This document shows positions 15,952-23,502 of a stretch of 29,966 nt of DNA, piece after piece (position 1 is the first letter of the stretch; each line of letters starts with the position of its first letter). Below the pieces are notes generated by a model. The model saw only the letters and a program-made list of their open reading frames with translations. It searched no databases and was not told the origin of the DNA. The stretch spans positions 1-29,966 of the forward strand of contig NZ_JALOAA010000026.1 of NCBI RefSeq assembly GCF_023229025.1, in the 5' to 3' direction. Source of the stretch: Sulfurimonas sp. (GTDB lineage Bacteria; Campylobacterota; Campylobacteria; Campylobacterales; Sulfurimonadaceae). A program made the translations under genes and the position numbers.

Positions 15952-17157
15952 CTAATGCCTTATCTTAAAAGATAGGCATAGCGCTAAAAAAAGCACAAAA
16001 ACAGAAGTGCTGTACAGGACCGTATAGCTAAAATAGTGCAAAATCACTCCTCCTGCAATTGAGAAAAACATCCCCAAGGAGACAATATTCATCTGAAGAG
16101 CAATATAAATCGGTCTCTTCTGTGCTGGTGCAATCTTGAGTATAAGGTTGCTAGAGGCTATCCTGTTTCCATCAATTGAAGCACCGACTAAAAAGAAGAT
16201 GAACATATACTCATAAAGCGATGATGCGTTTGCCGCCATAACTACAGCAGTTATCTGAAAGAATATAGAGATTTTTGCGGTTAAGGAGTTGTTTCCGCGT
16301 CCACTAAGATTTCCCCACAGAAAATTACTCAGCATTGCACCAATCATCTGAGTTGTAATCAAAGAGCCTATCGCTATACCGTCAAGGTCTATCTTCTGCT
16401 GCGCATCAAGAATAATAAACGGCAGAGCAATTAGATATCCGTAAGCCAAAAAAAACGTAGTGACTTGAATCTGAAGATTATTGTCTGCCTTTAAAAGAGC
16501 ATAAGAGTTTTTTAAAAACTCTTTAAAGGAGTTCTCCCTTTTAGAGACCTCCTCTTTTATCGGCTCATCTACCGAAGCAAATGCTATATATCCAAAGCCC
16601 ATAATAAAAGAGCTTATTATAAAGAGGTAGCCGTAACTTTGAGGCGGCTGGAATGATTCTAGAATCCAAGCAGCAAGCGCACCGCTTATAAGACCGCCTA
16701 CAGCGCTGAAAAACTGGCGATATGCCATAGTTTTTCCACGAAATTTATGAGAAAAAATCTTAGCCATTATCTCTCTAAAGTATATTGCTGCAAAACCGGC
16801 ACTAAAAGAGAACATAAAAAGACCAAAGCCTATGGATACTAGCGTTAAATTTGGATAATTTTCTCCAAAAAGAGTAATTGCAATACCGATTAAAAACCAT
16901 GATAAAAAGCGTATAAAAAAGATTTTGCGAAGATATGGCATCATTAACTTATATGTTTGAGCATGAAAAGCTGCAAACAGTTGCACTACGATTGCACCGC
17001 CTCTAAGAAGAGCCGCAAAAAAACCAACAAGCATTGAGCTACCGCCAAAGTAGTTTACAATAAGCGGCAAAATTGTTGATGGCTCGGCAATTGTAGTTCC
17101 TATTGCCAAGAAGAAACCATGTAAAATGTTTTTTACATGGTTAGAGAATTTATCCAT
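15952..17157 (-). CDS. Major facilitator superfamily permease, 401 aa
   Basis: About twelve hydrophobic helices across 401 aa, the usual MFS size, with a hydrophilic central loop (about residues 195-220, EEVSKRENSFKEFLK) between the two six-helix halves. The loop between helices 2 and 3 and FREIMAKIFSHKFRGKTMAYRQ recall the MFS half-repeat signature. The substrate cannot be read from sequence. The gene overlaps the upstream TrpD2-like gene by 8 bases, so the two are co-expressed; no functional link is evident. An imperfect inverted repeat at its 3' end (GCCTTATC/GATAGGC around 15956-15976) is too weak to call a terminator. Confidence 0.88.
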   Translation of the reverse strand: MDKFSNHVKNILHGFFLAIGTTIAEPSTILPLIVNYFGGSSMLVGFFAALLRGGAIVVQLFAAFHAQTYKLMMPYLRKIFFIRFLSWFLIGIAITLFGENYPNLTLVSIGFGLFMFSFSAGFAAIYFREIMAKIFSHKFRGKTMAYRQFFSAVGGLISGALAAWILESFQPPQSYGYLFIISSFIMGFGYIAFASVDEPIKEEVSKRENSFKEFLKNSYALLKADNNLQIQVTTFFLAYGYLIALPFIILDAQQKIDLDGIAIGSLITTQMIGAMLSNFLWGNLSGRGNNSLTAKISIFFQITAVVMAANASSLYEYMFIFFLVGASIDGNRIASSNLILKIAPAQKRPIYIALQMNIVSLGMFFSIAGGVILHYFSYTVLYSTSVFVLFLALCLSFKIRH

Positions 17158-18046
17158 TTAACATTTCGTAAGCTTCTTCTATTGAGGCAGCCTTTTGTGC
17201 CACAAAAAGAAAAACAGCTGCGTTAAGTCGTGCTAACTTTAAAAACTCATCCGAAGGATTATTTGTTTGCTCTAGTGATTCACTAAGAGTTATTTTCTCC
17301 CAAGATTTGGTATAGTTAATCCCGTAATATTCAGGATCTACTATAATCTCCTCGACCTTGTTACCATCAGCAATCCACAAGCGTCCTTTACTAAATAGTT
17401 CCGGAGTACCTTCGTTTCCTTGAATAAGGGCAAGTCTTTTATATCTATGCGAAAAAACATCTACATATTTTTGTACAAACGGTTTATGAAAAATCCCTGT
17501 AATGGCATAATCACTCAAAGATACATTAGTTAACTTCTCTATTGTATTTAACCCTGTACGAAGCCCAAGTCTCATGCGCAACGGAGTTAAATCATGCATC
17601 TCTTTAAAAAAATCAGCTCTATCAAAATAGTAAATATTTTCATCTAACTTTAGACTAGTTGCCGTCTCCTTAAGAGTTATTCCCTTTTTTGCGGGCGCTA
17701 AGTCATCTCCTACGACAACAAGATTAAGCTCTGAATTTTTAAAAATCTTTGCAACAAGAGGAAATATAAATGGGTTATTAACTTTACCGTCAAACGGGTA
17801 ACCTAGCTCTATTGAGTTTGGCACTGCTCTTTTTTTAATAAACCCATCACACACCTCAACAACACCCCTAAACTCATCTATTGTCTCAGGTTTGAGCCTC
17901 CACCCTAATAAAAAAGCAGCAATCTGCTCGTCATAAGCAGTTCTATTTAAGGTCTGCTCCATCATATCTTTTGCCTCTTCAAGGCTTAAATCCCTATTGC
18001 CTTTTTCACCTGTTCCAACAGCATGAATATATTTAAAAAAATCCAT
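17150..18046 (-). CDS. Glycosyltransferase family 3-like protein (TrpD2/YbiB-type), not anthranilate phosphoribosyltransferase
   Basis: I choose the ATG at 18046 (MDFFKYIHAVGTGEKG), which gives the usual family N-terminus and 298 aa. A TTG at 18118 would add 24 atypical residues with no ribosome site. The N-terminal helical domain (GNRDLSLEEAKDMMEQTL, LLGWRLKPET) is that of TrpD/thymidine phosphorylase-like proteins. The catalytic PRPP motifs of true TrpD are missing: GTGGD is replaced by GYPFDGK, and the KHG..SS..GSAD segment by VGDDLAPAKKGITLKE. It therefore resembles the TrpD2/YbiB group, some members of which bind nucleic acid. It overlaps the downstream MFS gene. Exact role unknown. Confidence 0.78.
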   Translation of the reverse strand: MDFFKYIHAVGTGEKGNRDLSLEEAKDMMEQTLNRTAYDEQIAAFLLGWRLKPETIDEFRGVVEVCDGFIKKRAVPNSIELGYPFDGKVNNPFIFPLVAKIFKNSELNLVVVGDDLAPAKKGITLKETATSLKLDENIYYFDRADFFKEMHDLTPLRMRLGLRTGLNTIEKLTNVSLSDYAITGIFHKPFVQKYVDVFSHRYKRLALIQGNEGTPELFSKGRLWIADGNKVEEIIVDPEYYGINYTKSWEKITLSESLEQTNNPSDEFLKLARLNAAVFLFVAQKAASIEEAYEMLNG

Positions 18047-18174
18047 ATCTTCTCTTTTTAATAATTTTAATCGATTTGTTTTGCAATGACATCTTATAGT
18101 CTCTTGGTTTAAATCCAAGTCAAAAGTATGCAGTAGTATAAAAATTTATGTAGTTATAAATCAATAGGAGTTAC

Positions 18175-18206
18175 GTGAAAAACTATAAAGAGTTATAATT
18201 TTTCAC
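18175..18206. terminator. Long AT-rich hairpin downstream of the lipoprotein gene
   Basis: Arms 18175-18188 and 18193-18206 are 14 bases each with a 4-base loop. They have one mismatch on the plus strand, which becomes a G-U wobble in minus-strand RNA. The hairpin lies 17 bases past the lipoprotein stop. The right arm in either direction contains T5 (TTTTT-CAC), though no T-run follows the stem. Best read as a transcript end for the lipoprotein gene; it also lies 129 bases upstream of the TrpD2-like start. Confidence 0.5.
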
Positions 18207-18222
18207 CAACATTAAGAAGAGA

Positions 18223-18618
18223 TTAGTGGTTTAATCTCTCTCGCTTAATCTCTTCTACTATAGCTTCTCTAAGAGTTTTTAAATCTTTTTCGGCTACTCC
18301 GTCTAAAGAGCAAGAGATGTGCTCTTTTTTAAAGCTTATTGTTGTTGATACTGTTTTTCCATCAATTTCTTTTTCTGCAATGATAGCATTTGACTTAAAA
18401 GGAGTCATTCTCCATCCATGCTCTTTGCCTGCAATCTTAATAGCATGAATTATCTCTTCACTATTTTTATCTCCAACAAAAATTGCTGTCTTACATATAC
18501 TCTTGTCTCCATCAGGGTGAGCAGACATCTCTAAGCCATTACTACTAGAGCTACTACAACCACTGCTTAACATTAAAACTGCTACCGATGTAGCAACAAT
18601 CGAAAGAATTTTTCTCAT
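18223..18618 (-). CDS. Small lipoprotein of unknown function, 131 aa
   Basis: I choose the ATG at 18618, with GAGG 9 bases upstream; a GTG at 18633 would add five residues. The N-terminus is a type II signal peptide with lipobox LSSGC (Cys at about residue 21), then a Ser-rich linker. Mature residues about 42-131 form a small mixed domain with two more Cys (SICKTA and ISCSLD), which may form a disulphide in the periplasm. The residue after the lipidated Cys is Ser, so outer-membrane sorting would be expected by the E. coli rule. No family named. It is followed by the hairpin at 18175-18206. Confidence 0.8.
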   Translation of the reverse strand: MRKILSIVATSVAVLMLSSGCSSSSSNGLEMSAHPDGDKSICKTAIFVGDKNSEEIIHAIKIAGKEHGWRMTPFKSNAIIAEKEIDGKTVSTTISFKKEHISCSLDGVAEKDLKTLREAIVEEIKRERLNH

Positions 18619-18687
18619 TTTATTTTTCCTCACCTTCTTGGCTTTATTTTTAAAATTAATTATATTTAAAAAAAATTAATTAATCAA

Positions 18688-18696
18688 TGATATAAT
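18688..18696 (+). promoter_or_regulatory. Extended -10 promoter (TGATATAAT)
   Basis: TG-A-TATAAT, a perfect -10 hexamer 39 bases before the ATG at 18736, in the AT-rich gap between the divergent lipoprotein and small membrane protein genes. Confidence 0.55.
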
Positions 18697-18735
18697 GGCA
18701 AACTTAAAAATAAAATTGAAAAGAGTTACCAAATT

Positions 18736-18927
18736 ATGCTTCCAGATATTATATTTATACTAGCTATGTCAGTTCCAATGTTAATGTTTTCTGTTTTTCC
18801 GGGAATTAAGCTTGGTGACTATCTCCAAGAAAAATATGACCTTCAAGAGAAGCAAAAGCGAATCGTTACAATAGCTACAACACTGCTATTTGCGATAACT
18901 CTTTCATCACTGCTACACTTTATTTAA
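18736..18927 (+). CDS. Small membrane protein, 63 aa
   Basis: Two hydrophobic helices (about residues 4-25 and 43-62) flank a charged loop (DYLQEKYDLQEKQKR), suggesting a small inner-membrane hairpin. The ribosome site is weak (AAAAGAG), but a perfect extended -10 promoter lies just upstream. No family recognised. It lies 117 bases before the FNR box of the nor/nir cluster; nothing shows that it belongs to that cluster. Confidence 0.62.
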   Translation: MLPDIIFILAMSVPMLMFSVFPGIKLGDYLQEKYDLQEKQKRIVTIATTLLFAITLSSLLHFI

Positions 18928-19043
18928 CTATGCTAAAAAAAGACCTTGTCTGTATTAGCAAAAATGATAAAAACACTCCAATATGTTTCAGATAGTTACA
19001 GAAATAATAAAACGAACCTTAATTTTTAAATTTAGTAAATAAA

Positions 19044-19057
19044 TTGATATATATCAA
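19044..19057 (+). promoter_or_regulatory. FNR/CRP-family operator upstream of the nor-nir cluster
   Basis: A perfect palindrome TTGATATATATCAA. The centre (19050.5) is 29.5 bases from TAAACT at 19080-19085 (4/6 match to a -10), the class II activator spacing. It lies 72 bases before the first gene of the norCB-nirS operon, so anaerobic or NO-responsive activation of the cluster is inferred. The rest of the 202-base gap 18928-19129 holds a short TGCTA...TAGCA inverted repeat (18931-18960) and nothing else I can name. Confidence 0.78.
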
Positions 19058-19129
19058 CAGTTTTTAAACTAAATAGGACTAAACTTCTCTTTGATTCTGA
19101 AAAATTAAGGTGATTGAAGGAGATACAAA

Positions 19130-19456
19130 ATGGTTGGTGAAATTTTAATGACACAGGATATACATGTTGATGATTTCTTAACAATATTTATATCTTCTAC
19201 TCTTGTTTTAATATTTGGAGGATTCTATGTTGGTATATATACGGCTGTAAAAGTTAATCTTCTCAAAAAGTGGACAATGCCTTTTGGATACATATTTTGG
19301 GTGTTAACAGCTTACTGTTTGTATCTAATGGGAAGTTTGATGCATGTAAATGATTTTACGGCAAAGGCGCTAGTTGTTGCTGCTATTGGATTACTACTAC
19401 TTCCACATGCAGTTTACTACATGCAAGATCGTGTTCATGAAGAGAATGAGCACTAG
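19130..19456 (+). CDS. Small polytopic membrane protein at head of nor operon, 108 aa
   Basis: AAGGAG precedes the ATG at a good distance. Three hydrophobic helices (about residues 16-36, 49-69 and 78-97) are followed by a short charged tail (QDRVHEENEH). It is the first gene after the FNR box and 39 bases before norC. It has no heme or metal motif. By position it may be an accessory or assembly factor for NO reductase, comparable in role to small membrane partners in other nor operons, but it does not look like NorE, NorF, NorD or NorQ to me. Confidence 0.78.
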   Translation: MVGEILMTQDIHVDDFLTIFISSTLVLIFGGFYVGIYTAVKVNLLKKWTMPFGYIFWVLTAYCLYLMGSLMHVNDFTAKALVVAAIGLLLLPHAVYYMQDRVHEENEH

Positions 19457-19495
19457 TCTATATATATATTGACCCATAATTTATAGGAGGGTACA

Positions 19496-20182
19496 GTGGC
19501 AAAAAAATCCGTATGGAGTGACAATCGCTTCTGGCAACGTTCGGCAGGATGGGTAACAGGAGTTGCGTCAGTTCTTTTAATGTGGTTGACGTTCGATACG
19601 ATACCACAAATAACATTAGGTACTGATGCTGATTTGGAAAATGGTGTAACTAAAAGGGTTCCTGGACCTACGGTTATTAATTATAAGATTACTTATGAGA
19701 TGGACAAAAAACGTCATCATGAAGTTCCGGTAATCGGTGGAGCAAATGCAGAAGGCAAATCATCTTTTCAAGAAAAAGAGAAGTTTTTCGGAAGAGATGA
19801 CTGGAGCGAAGAAGAAGCAAGAGCACTACTTCGTTTAGGTAAACTAGGTTCGCAAGCTAAAAACTGTATGAATTGTCATACACTTCTTGGAAACGGTGCT
19901 TACTATGCTCCGGATTTAACAAAAGCTTGGTTAGATCCAGCTTGGGGTCCTAATGGTCCAATGCAAGCAATGACAGGCAAAAATACAAAGGAAGAGGCTA
20001 TGGCGGAATTTTTACAATTTCCATCTCAATATCCTACTCATGCACGTATGATGCCAAACCTTGGTATTACTGCTGAAGAGGCTAAAGGTCTAGTTGCTTT
20101 CTTAAAACATATGTCATCAATTGATACAAATGGTTTCCCAAGAAACTTTGGTAAAATAGAAGGAGCAGTACATGGCAAATAG
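19496..20182 (+). CDS. norC: Nitric oxide reductase cytochrome c subunit (NorC)
   Basis: Membrane-anchored c-type cytochrome that passes electrons to NorB. GTG start with TAGGAGGG upstream. Residues about 17-34 form the single N-terminal anchor. A periplasmic domain follows, with the heme-binding CMNCH at 124-128, then LLGNGAYYAPDLT, typical of NorC, and a Met axial ligand candidate in ARMMPNLG. The 228-aa protein is longer than Pseudomonas NorC (about 146 aa) because of an insert between anchor and heme (about residues 40-110). The gene overlaps norB by 11 bases. Confidence 0.95.
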   Translation: MAKKSVWSDNRFWQRSAGWVTGVASVLLMWLTFDTIPQITLGTDADLENGVTKRVPGPTVINYKITYEMDKKRHHEVPVIGGANAEGKSSFQEKEKFFGRDDWSEEEARALLRLGKLGSQAKNCMNCHTLLGNGAYYAPDLTKAWLDPAWGPNGPMQAMTGKNTKEEAMAEFLQFPSQYPTHARMMPNLGITAEEAKGLVAFLKHMSSIDTNGFPRNFGKIEGAVHGK

Positions 20183-21596
20183 TCATTTAAAATATGAATC
20201 GAAAAAATTGGCAACATGGTATTTTACTTTTGCTGCAATTATTTTTGGTGCACAACTACTTTTTGGTCTTGTGGCTGCTATTCAATATGTAATGCCAAGT
20301 TTTATGTTCGAAGTTGTTGACTTTTCTGTTGCAAGAATGATACACATCAATGCACTTGTTGTTTGGATGGTATTTGCTATGTTTGGTTCTGTTTACTGGT
20401 TACTACCGGATGAAACAGGTATTGAGACAGTTGGCGTTGGTATAGGTAAGCTTCTTTTCTGGGCTTTTGCTGCTGCTATCGTTGTTGTTGTTCTTGTTTA
20501 TCTATTTATTCAAGTTGGACCTGCAGATGAGACTACTATCTGGTTTATCCATGAAGGTCGTGAGTATATTGAAGCTCCTCGTTGGGCAGACTTCGCTATT
20601 GTTGTAGTTGCTCTTGGATTTGTTGCTAACCTTTACATGACCGGTATAAAGGGTAACCGTTCTGGAATCGTAACTGTTTTAATGGCAGATATGATTGCTT
20701 TTTCTGGCTTATACTTAACAGGTATGTTCTATACAGATAATATCTCTATGGATCAATTCTGGTGGTGGTGGGTAATCCACTTATGGGTTGAAGCTACTTG
20801 GGAAGTTTTCGTTGGAGCACTTGCAGCTTACGGTCTAATCACTATGATTGGTGCACATCGTAAAGTTGTTGAGATGTGGTTATGGATTGAAGTAGCTATG
20901 CTATTTGGTTCAGGTATCCTTGGTATGGGTCACCACTACTTCTGGATCGGTACACCTGAGTACTGGTGGGAAATTGGAGCACTTTTCTCTGCACTAGAGC
21001 CGTTACCGCTTGTTGCGATGTTTATCCACGTTCTTTATGACTGGGGTAAAATGCAAGGTCAAGAGGATGCAAAAGGTCTTGAGCAGTCTGTTATTACTAA
21101 TAAACCTGCGTTTACTTGGTTTATCTTAAATGCATTTGGTAACTTCTTAGGTGCTGGTATTTGGGGATTCTTCCATACACTACCACAAGTTAACCTATAC
21201 ACACATGGTACGCAGTTTACATCGGCGCACGGTCACTTAGCGTTCTTTGGAGCTTATGCAACCATACTTATAGGTATGATGTATCTTGGTGTTCAAGGTA
21301 AAAACGGTATCAAAATCATGAGACACACTAAATCTTCTATCTGGGCAACTAGTATGATATTTGGTGGTGTTCTTGGTATGACTATGGCACTTACAATTGC
21401 CGGATATGCAGACTTTATCATCTCTCGTGCACAATGGGGTGCAACTTGGGAAGGTTACTTTGCAGGTCAATCAGGTGTTTGGTACCTTCAAGGTATGAAC
21501 TGGAGACTTATTATGGGTGTTGTTACATTTATTGGTTTCCTTTTCTTGGTAAAAGATTTATTGAGTACAGGTAGAGCTGCTCATCACGAACGTTAA
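20172..21596 (+). CDS. norB: Nitric oxide reductase catalytic subunit (NorB)
   Basis: Reduces 2 NO to N2O at a heme b3/non-heme iron centre in the inner membrane. The 474-aa protein has about twelve helices. All the metal ligands known from Pseudomonas NorB have counterparts: H58 and H355 for low-spin heme b, H353 for heme b3, H203, H254 and H255 plus E207 for FeB, and the nearby E211 and E276. The family segment HEGREYIEAPRWAD is present. Together with the cytochrome-bearing NorC this makes a cNOR rather than a quinol-dependent qNOR. The start lies inside the end of norC, giving coupled translation. A 53-aa membrane protein follows 10 bases after the stop. Confidence 0.97.
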   Translation: MANSHLKYESKKLATWYFTFAAIIFGAQLLFGLVAAIQYVMPSFMFEVVDFSVARMIHINALVVWMVFAMFGSVYWLLPDETGIETVGVGIGKLLFWAFAAAIVVVVLVYLFIQVGPADETTIWFIHEGREYIEAPRWADFAIVVVALGFVANLYMTGIKGNRSGIVTVLMADMIAFSGLYLTGMFYTDNISMDQFWWWWVIHLWVEATWEVFVGALAAYGLITMIGAHRKVVEMWLWIEVAMLFGSGILGMGHHYFWIGTPEYWWEIGALFSALEPLPLVAMFIHVLYDWGKMQGQEDAKGLEQSVITNKPAFTWFILNAFGNFLGAGIWGFFHTLPQVNLYTHGTQFTSAHGHLAFFGAYATILIGMMYLGVQGKNGIKIMRHTKSSIWATSMIFGGVLGMTMALTIAGYADFIISRAQWGATWEGYFAGQSGVWYLQGMNWRLIMGVVTFIGFLFLVKDLLSTGRAAHHER

Positions 21597-21606
21597 GGAG
21601 AATAAG

Positions 21607-21768
21607 ATGAATGTAATGTTTGAACCATTTGTGGATGTTGTACCAAGTTTTTTCGGTACATTGGCTCAAGGTCCATTAACCTTAACTATATTTTTACACA
21701 CTTTGATTGTACTTCCAATGTTTTGGATTTACAGACAAGAGAAAGCTCGTCTAGAGCAAGAGGGTTAA
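21607..21768 (+). CDS. Very small single-pass membrane protein after norB, 53 aa
   Basis: AAGGAG overlaps the norB stop and lies 6 bases or so before the ATG. The product has one hydrophobic helix (about residues 24-41, GPLTLTIFLHTLIVLPMFW) and ends in a charged cytosolic tail (RQEKARLEQEG). Size, topology and position recall small structural subunits of heme-copper oxidase relatives. I infer a NO-reductase-associated subunit or assembly peptide; no family was recognised. It is followed by the GC-rich hairpin and nirS. Confidence 0.75.
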   Translation: MNVMFEPFVDVVPSFFGTLAQGPLTLTIFLHTLIVLPMFWIYRQEKARLEQEG

Positions 21769-21781
21769 TTAACCATTAGTT

Positions 21782-21805
21782 GTGCAGGGCCCCATGGGCC
21801 CGCAC
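21782..21805 (+). terminator. GC-rich hairpin between the nor genes and nirS (attenuator or mRNA processing/stability element)
   Basis: Arms GTGC-A-GGGCCC (21782-21792) and GGGCCC-GCAC (21796-21805) pair over 10 bp with one bulged A and a 3-base loop. It is strikingly GC-rich for this AT-rich region. It is followed by GTTTATCTATTTT, a poor T-tract, so partial termination or RNA stabilisation is more likely than full termination. The nirS ribosome site lies just downstream. Confidence 0.6.
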
Positions 21806-21833
21806 GTTTATCTATTTTAGAAGGAGAAATAAA

Positions 21834-23474
21834 ATGGGATTAAATAAATTAGTAATGTCAGTAGCTGCAATGGCTGTTGTTGGTTCAGGTATGCTTCTTC
21901 AAGCGTCTAACATGGACGTTGAGAAGGTTTTTGAGAAAGAGTGTCAAGGTTGTCATGGTCCTAACTTAGAGGGTGGTGTTGGATCTGATTTACGTCCTGC
22001 AGTTACTGCTAAGAAAAACTCTTATGAGCTTGCAGAAGTTATCTTAAACGGTCGTGCCGGCACTGCAATGCCTCCATTTAAAGATAAGTTCACTAAAGAT
22101 GATGCTGATAAAATGGTTGACTATATCCAACACTTTAAAGGTAGAGTAATTAAGCAACTAACTCTTGAGACAGTTAAAGCAGGATGGAAGCCTCTTAATG
22201 ACAGAATGGAGTTTTTCACAAAATATCCAAATGCTGCAGATGTTAAAAAAGTTACAGATATCTGTTTCGTAACAGAGCGTGACGCTGAGCGTGTTGCATT
22301 CGTTGATGGAACAAGCGGTAAAATTTTATCAAAGCACCCAGCTGGTTTTGCTGTTCACGTAACAGTTACAAATAAGCGTCAGCCTCGTTATGCTTACTCA
22401 ATCTCTCGTTCAGGTTTAGTAACAATGTTCGACCTTAATACTCCAGGTCAACAAAAAATTGCTGAGACTCAAGTTGGTTCTGACTCTCGTGGTCTAGCGG
22501 TTTCTCCAGATGGTAAATACCTAATGGCTGGAAACTATGTTCCAGGTGGTGCTGTACTTATGGATGCTATGACGTTAGAGCCGTTAAAAGTTTATCCTAC
22601 ATCAAGTGTTATTAAGCCAAACGGTGACATCGACTCATCTCGTGTAGCTGGTATTTTCGACACTCCATACGGTCCTTATATTGCATTTGCACTTAAAGAT
22701 GGCGGTCACGTTTATATTATAGATTACTCTAAGCCAGATTTTCCAATCGTTGGAGATATTCCAAATATAGGTGATATTCTTCATGATGGTTTCTTAAATG
22801 AAGGTAAAGAGATTGGTCGTTACCTATTTATCGCTTCTCAAGGAAGTGACGTTGTTGGTGTTGTAGACTTTAAAACTAAATCTTTAGTTACAAAAATCTA
22901 CACAGGTCCATCATCTAAGCCACATCCGGGTCAAGGTTCGTCTTGGTACAACGAGGGTCTAGGTCAACAACTTGGTGCTACTGTTAACATGAACTTAGGT
23001 CAAGTAACTATCTGGGACAGCAACTTTGATGTTATTCGTCAAATCCCAATCGGTGGCGGTGGACTATTCATCGGTACTTCTGAGCATACTCCGTTCCTAT
23101 GGGCAGATAATGTTCTTGGTTCAAGTGAAGTTTGGAATCAAATTCATTTAATCAACAAGCAAACTCTTGAAGTTGATAGAATTCTTACTGTTGGTACAAA
23201 AGAAGGTACTGTTATAGATCCTGTTACTCATAAAGTACTATACAGATGGGATGTTCCAACTGTTAAAGATGCAGATGGCAATGCTGTTGTTCCAAGAATT
23301 CTTCATGCAGAGCCGGCTAACCACGGTTACTGGACTATGATTTCTGAGTGGAATGCAGGTCGTATCGGTATTTATGAAGCTAAAACCGGTAAATTTGTTA
23401 AGTATATCACTGGTTTAACAACTCCTACATTTACTTACTCTATCGAGCATAGACAAACTATTCCAGGTGCATAA
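21834..23474 (+). CDS. nirS: Cytochrome cd1 nitrite reductase (NirS)
   Basis: Periplasmic reduction of nitrite to NO. The ATG at 21834 is preceded by AAGGAG and begins a proper signal peptide (hydrophobic to about residue 24, LLQAS), giving 546 aa. An upstream in-frame ATG at 21780 would translate the hairpin and is rejected. The N-terminal cytochrome c domain has CQGCH at 37-41. The eight-bladed d1 propeller follows, with the heme d1 ligand His in GFAVHVTV, and catalytic His in KPHPGQGSSW and TSEHTPFLWAD. Needs heme d1, made by the nirJ, nirF, nirE and siroheme decarboxylase genes nearby. Codons look optimised (frequent GGT, CGT, GTT), in keeping with high expression. Confidence 0.97.
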   Translation: MGLNKLVMSVAAMAVVGSGMLLQASNMDVEKVFEKECQGCHGPNLEGGVGSDLRPAVTAKKNSYELAEVILNGRAGTAMPPFKDKFTKDDADKMVDYIQHFKGRVIKQLTLETVKAGWKPLNDRMEFFTKYPNAADVKKVTDICFVTERDAERVAFVDGTSGKILSKHPAGFAVHVTVTNKRQPRYAYSISRSGLVTMFDLNTPGQQKIAETQVGSDSRGLAVSPDGKYLMAGNYVPGGAVLMDAMTLEPLKVYPTSSVIKPNGDIDSSRVAGIFDTPYGPYIAFALKDGGHVYIIDYSKPDFPIVGDIPNIGDILHDGFLNEGKEIGRYLFIASQGSDVVGVVDFKTKSLVTKIYTGPSSKPHPGQGSSWYNEGLGQQLGATVNMNLGQVTIWDSNFDVIRQIPIGGGGLFIGTSEHTPFLWADNVLGSSEVWNQIHLINKQTLEVDRILTVGTKEGTVIDPVTHKVLYRWDVPTVKDADGNAVVPRILHAEPANHGYWTMISEWNAGRIGIYEAKTGKFVKYITGLTTPTFTYSIEHRQTIPGA

Positions 23475-23483
23475 TTTGCACCC

Positions 23484-23502
23484 TCTCTCCTTCGCGGAGA
23501 GA
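23484..23502 (+). terminator. Hairpin after nirS
   Basis: TCTCTCC-TTCGC-GGAGAGA, a perfect 7-bp stem with a 5-base loop 9 bases after the nirS stop. It is followed by AAAAATTTAT rather than a T-run, so it may stabilise the 3' end or terminate only in part. The remaining gap to 23671 holds a small TTAAG-TTT-CTTAA palindrome at 23520-23532 and no ORF or FNR box. Confidence 0.5.

Noticed and set aside
17150..18118. Annotation of the TrpD-like gene as tryptophan biosynthesis trpD with a TTG start
   Set aside because: The PRPP and anthranilate motifs are missing, no trp genes adjoin, and the extra 24 N-terminal residues lack a ribosome site.
18166..18198. Seven-codon ORF with AGGAG and a GTG start inside the hairpin region
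   Set aside because: Plus strand, opposite both flanking genes, no downstream gene to regulate on that strand nearby; most likely chance.
18931..18960. TGCTA...TAGCA inverted repeat with an inner AGAC/GTCT pair
   Set aside because: Short interrupted stems with internal loops and no T-run; not a convincing terminator or operator.
21780..21833. N-terminal extension of NirS starting at an upstream ATG
   Set aside because: It would translate the GC-rich hairpin into an Arg/Trp-rich leader ahead of a complete signal peptide. The ATG at 21834 has its own AAGGAG.
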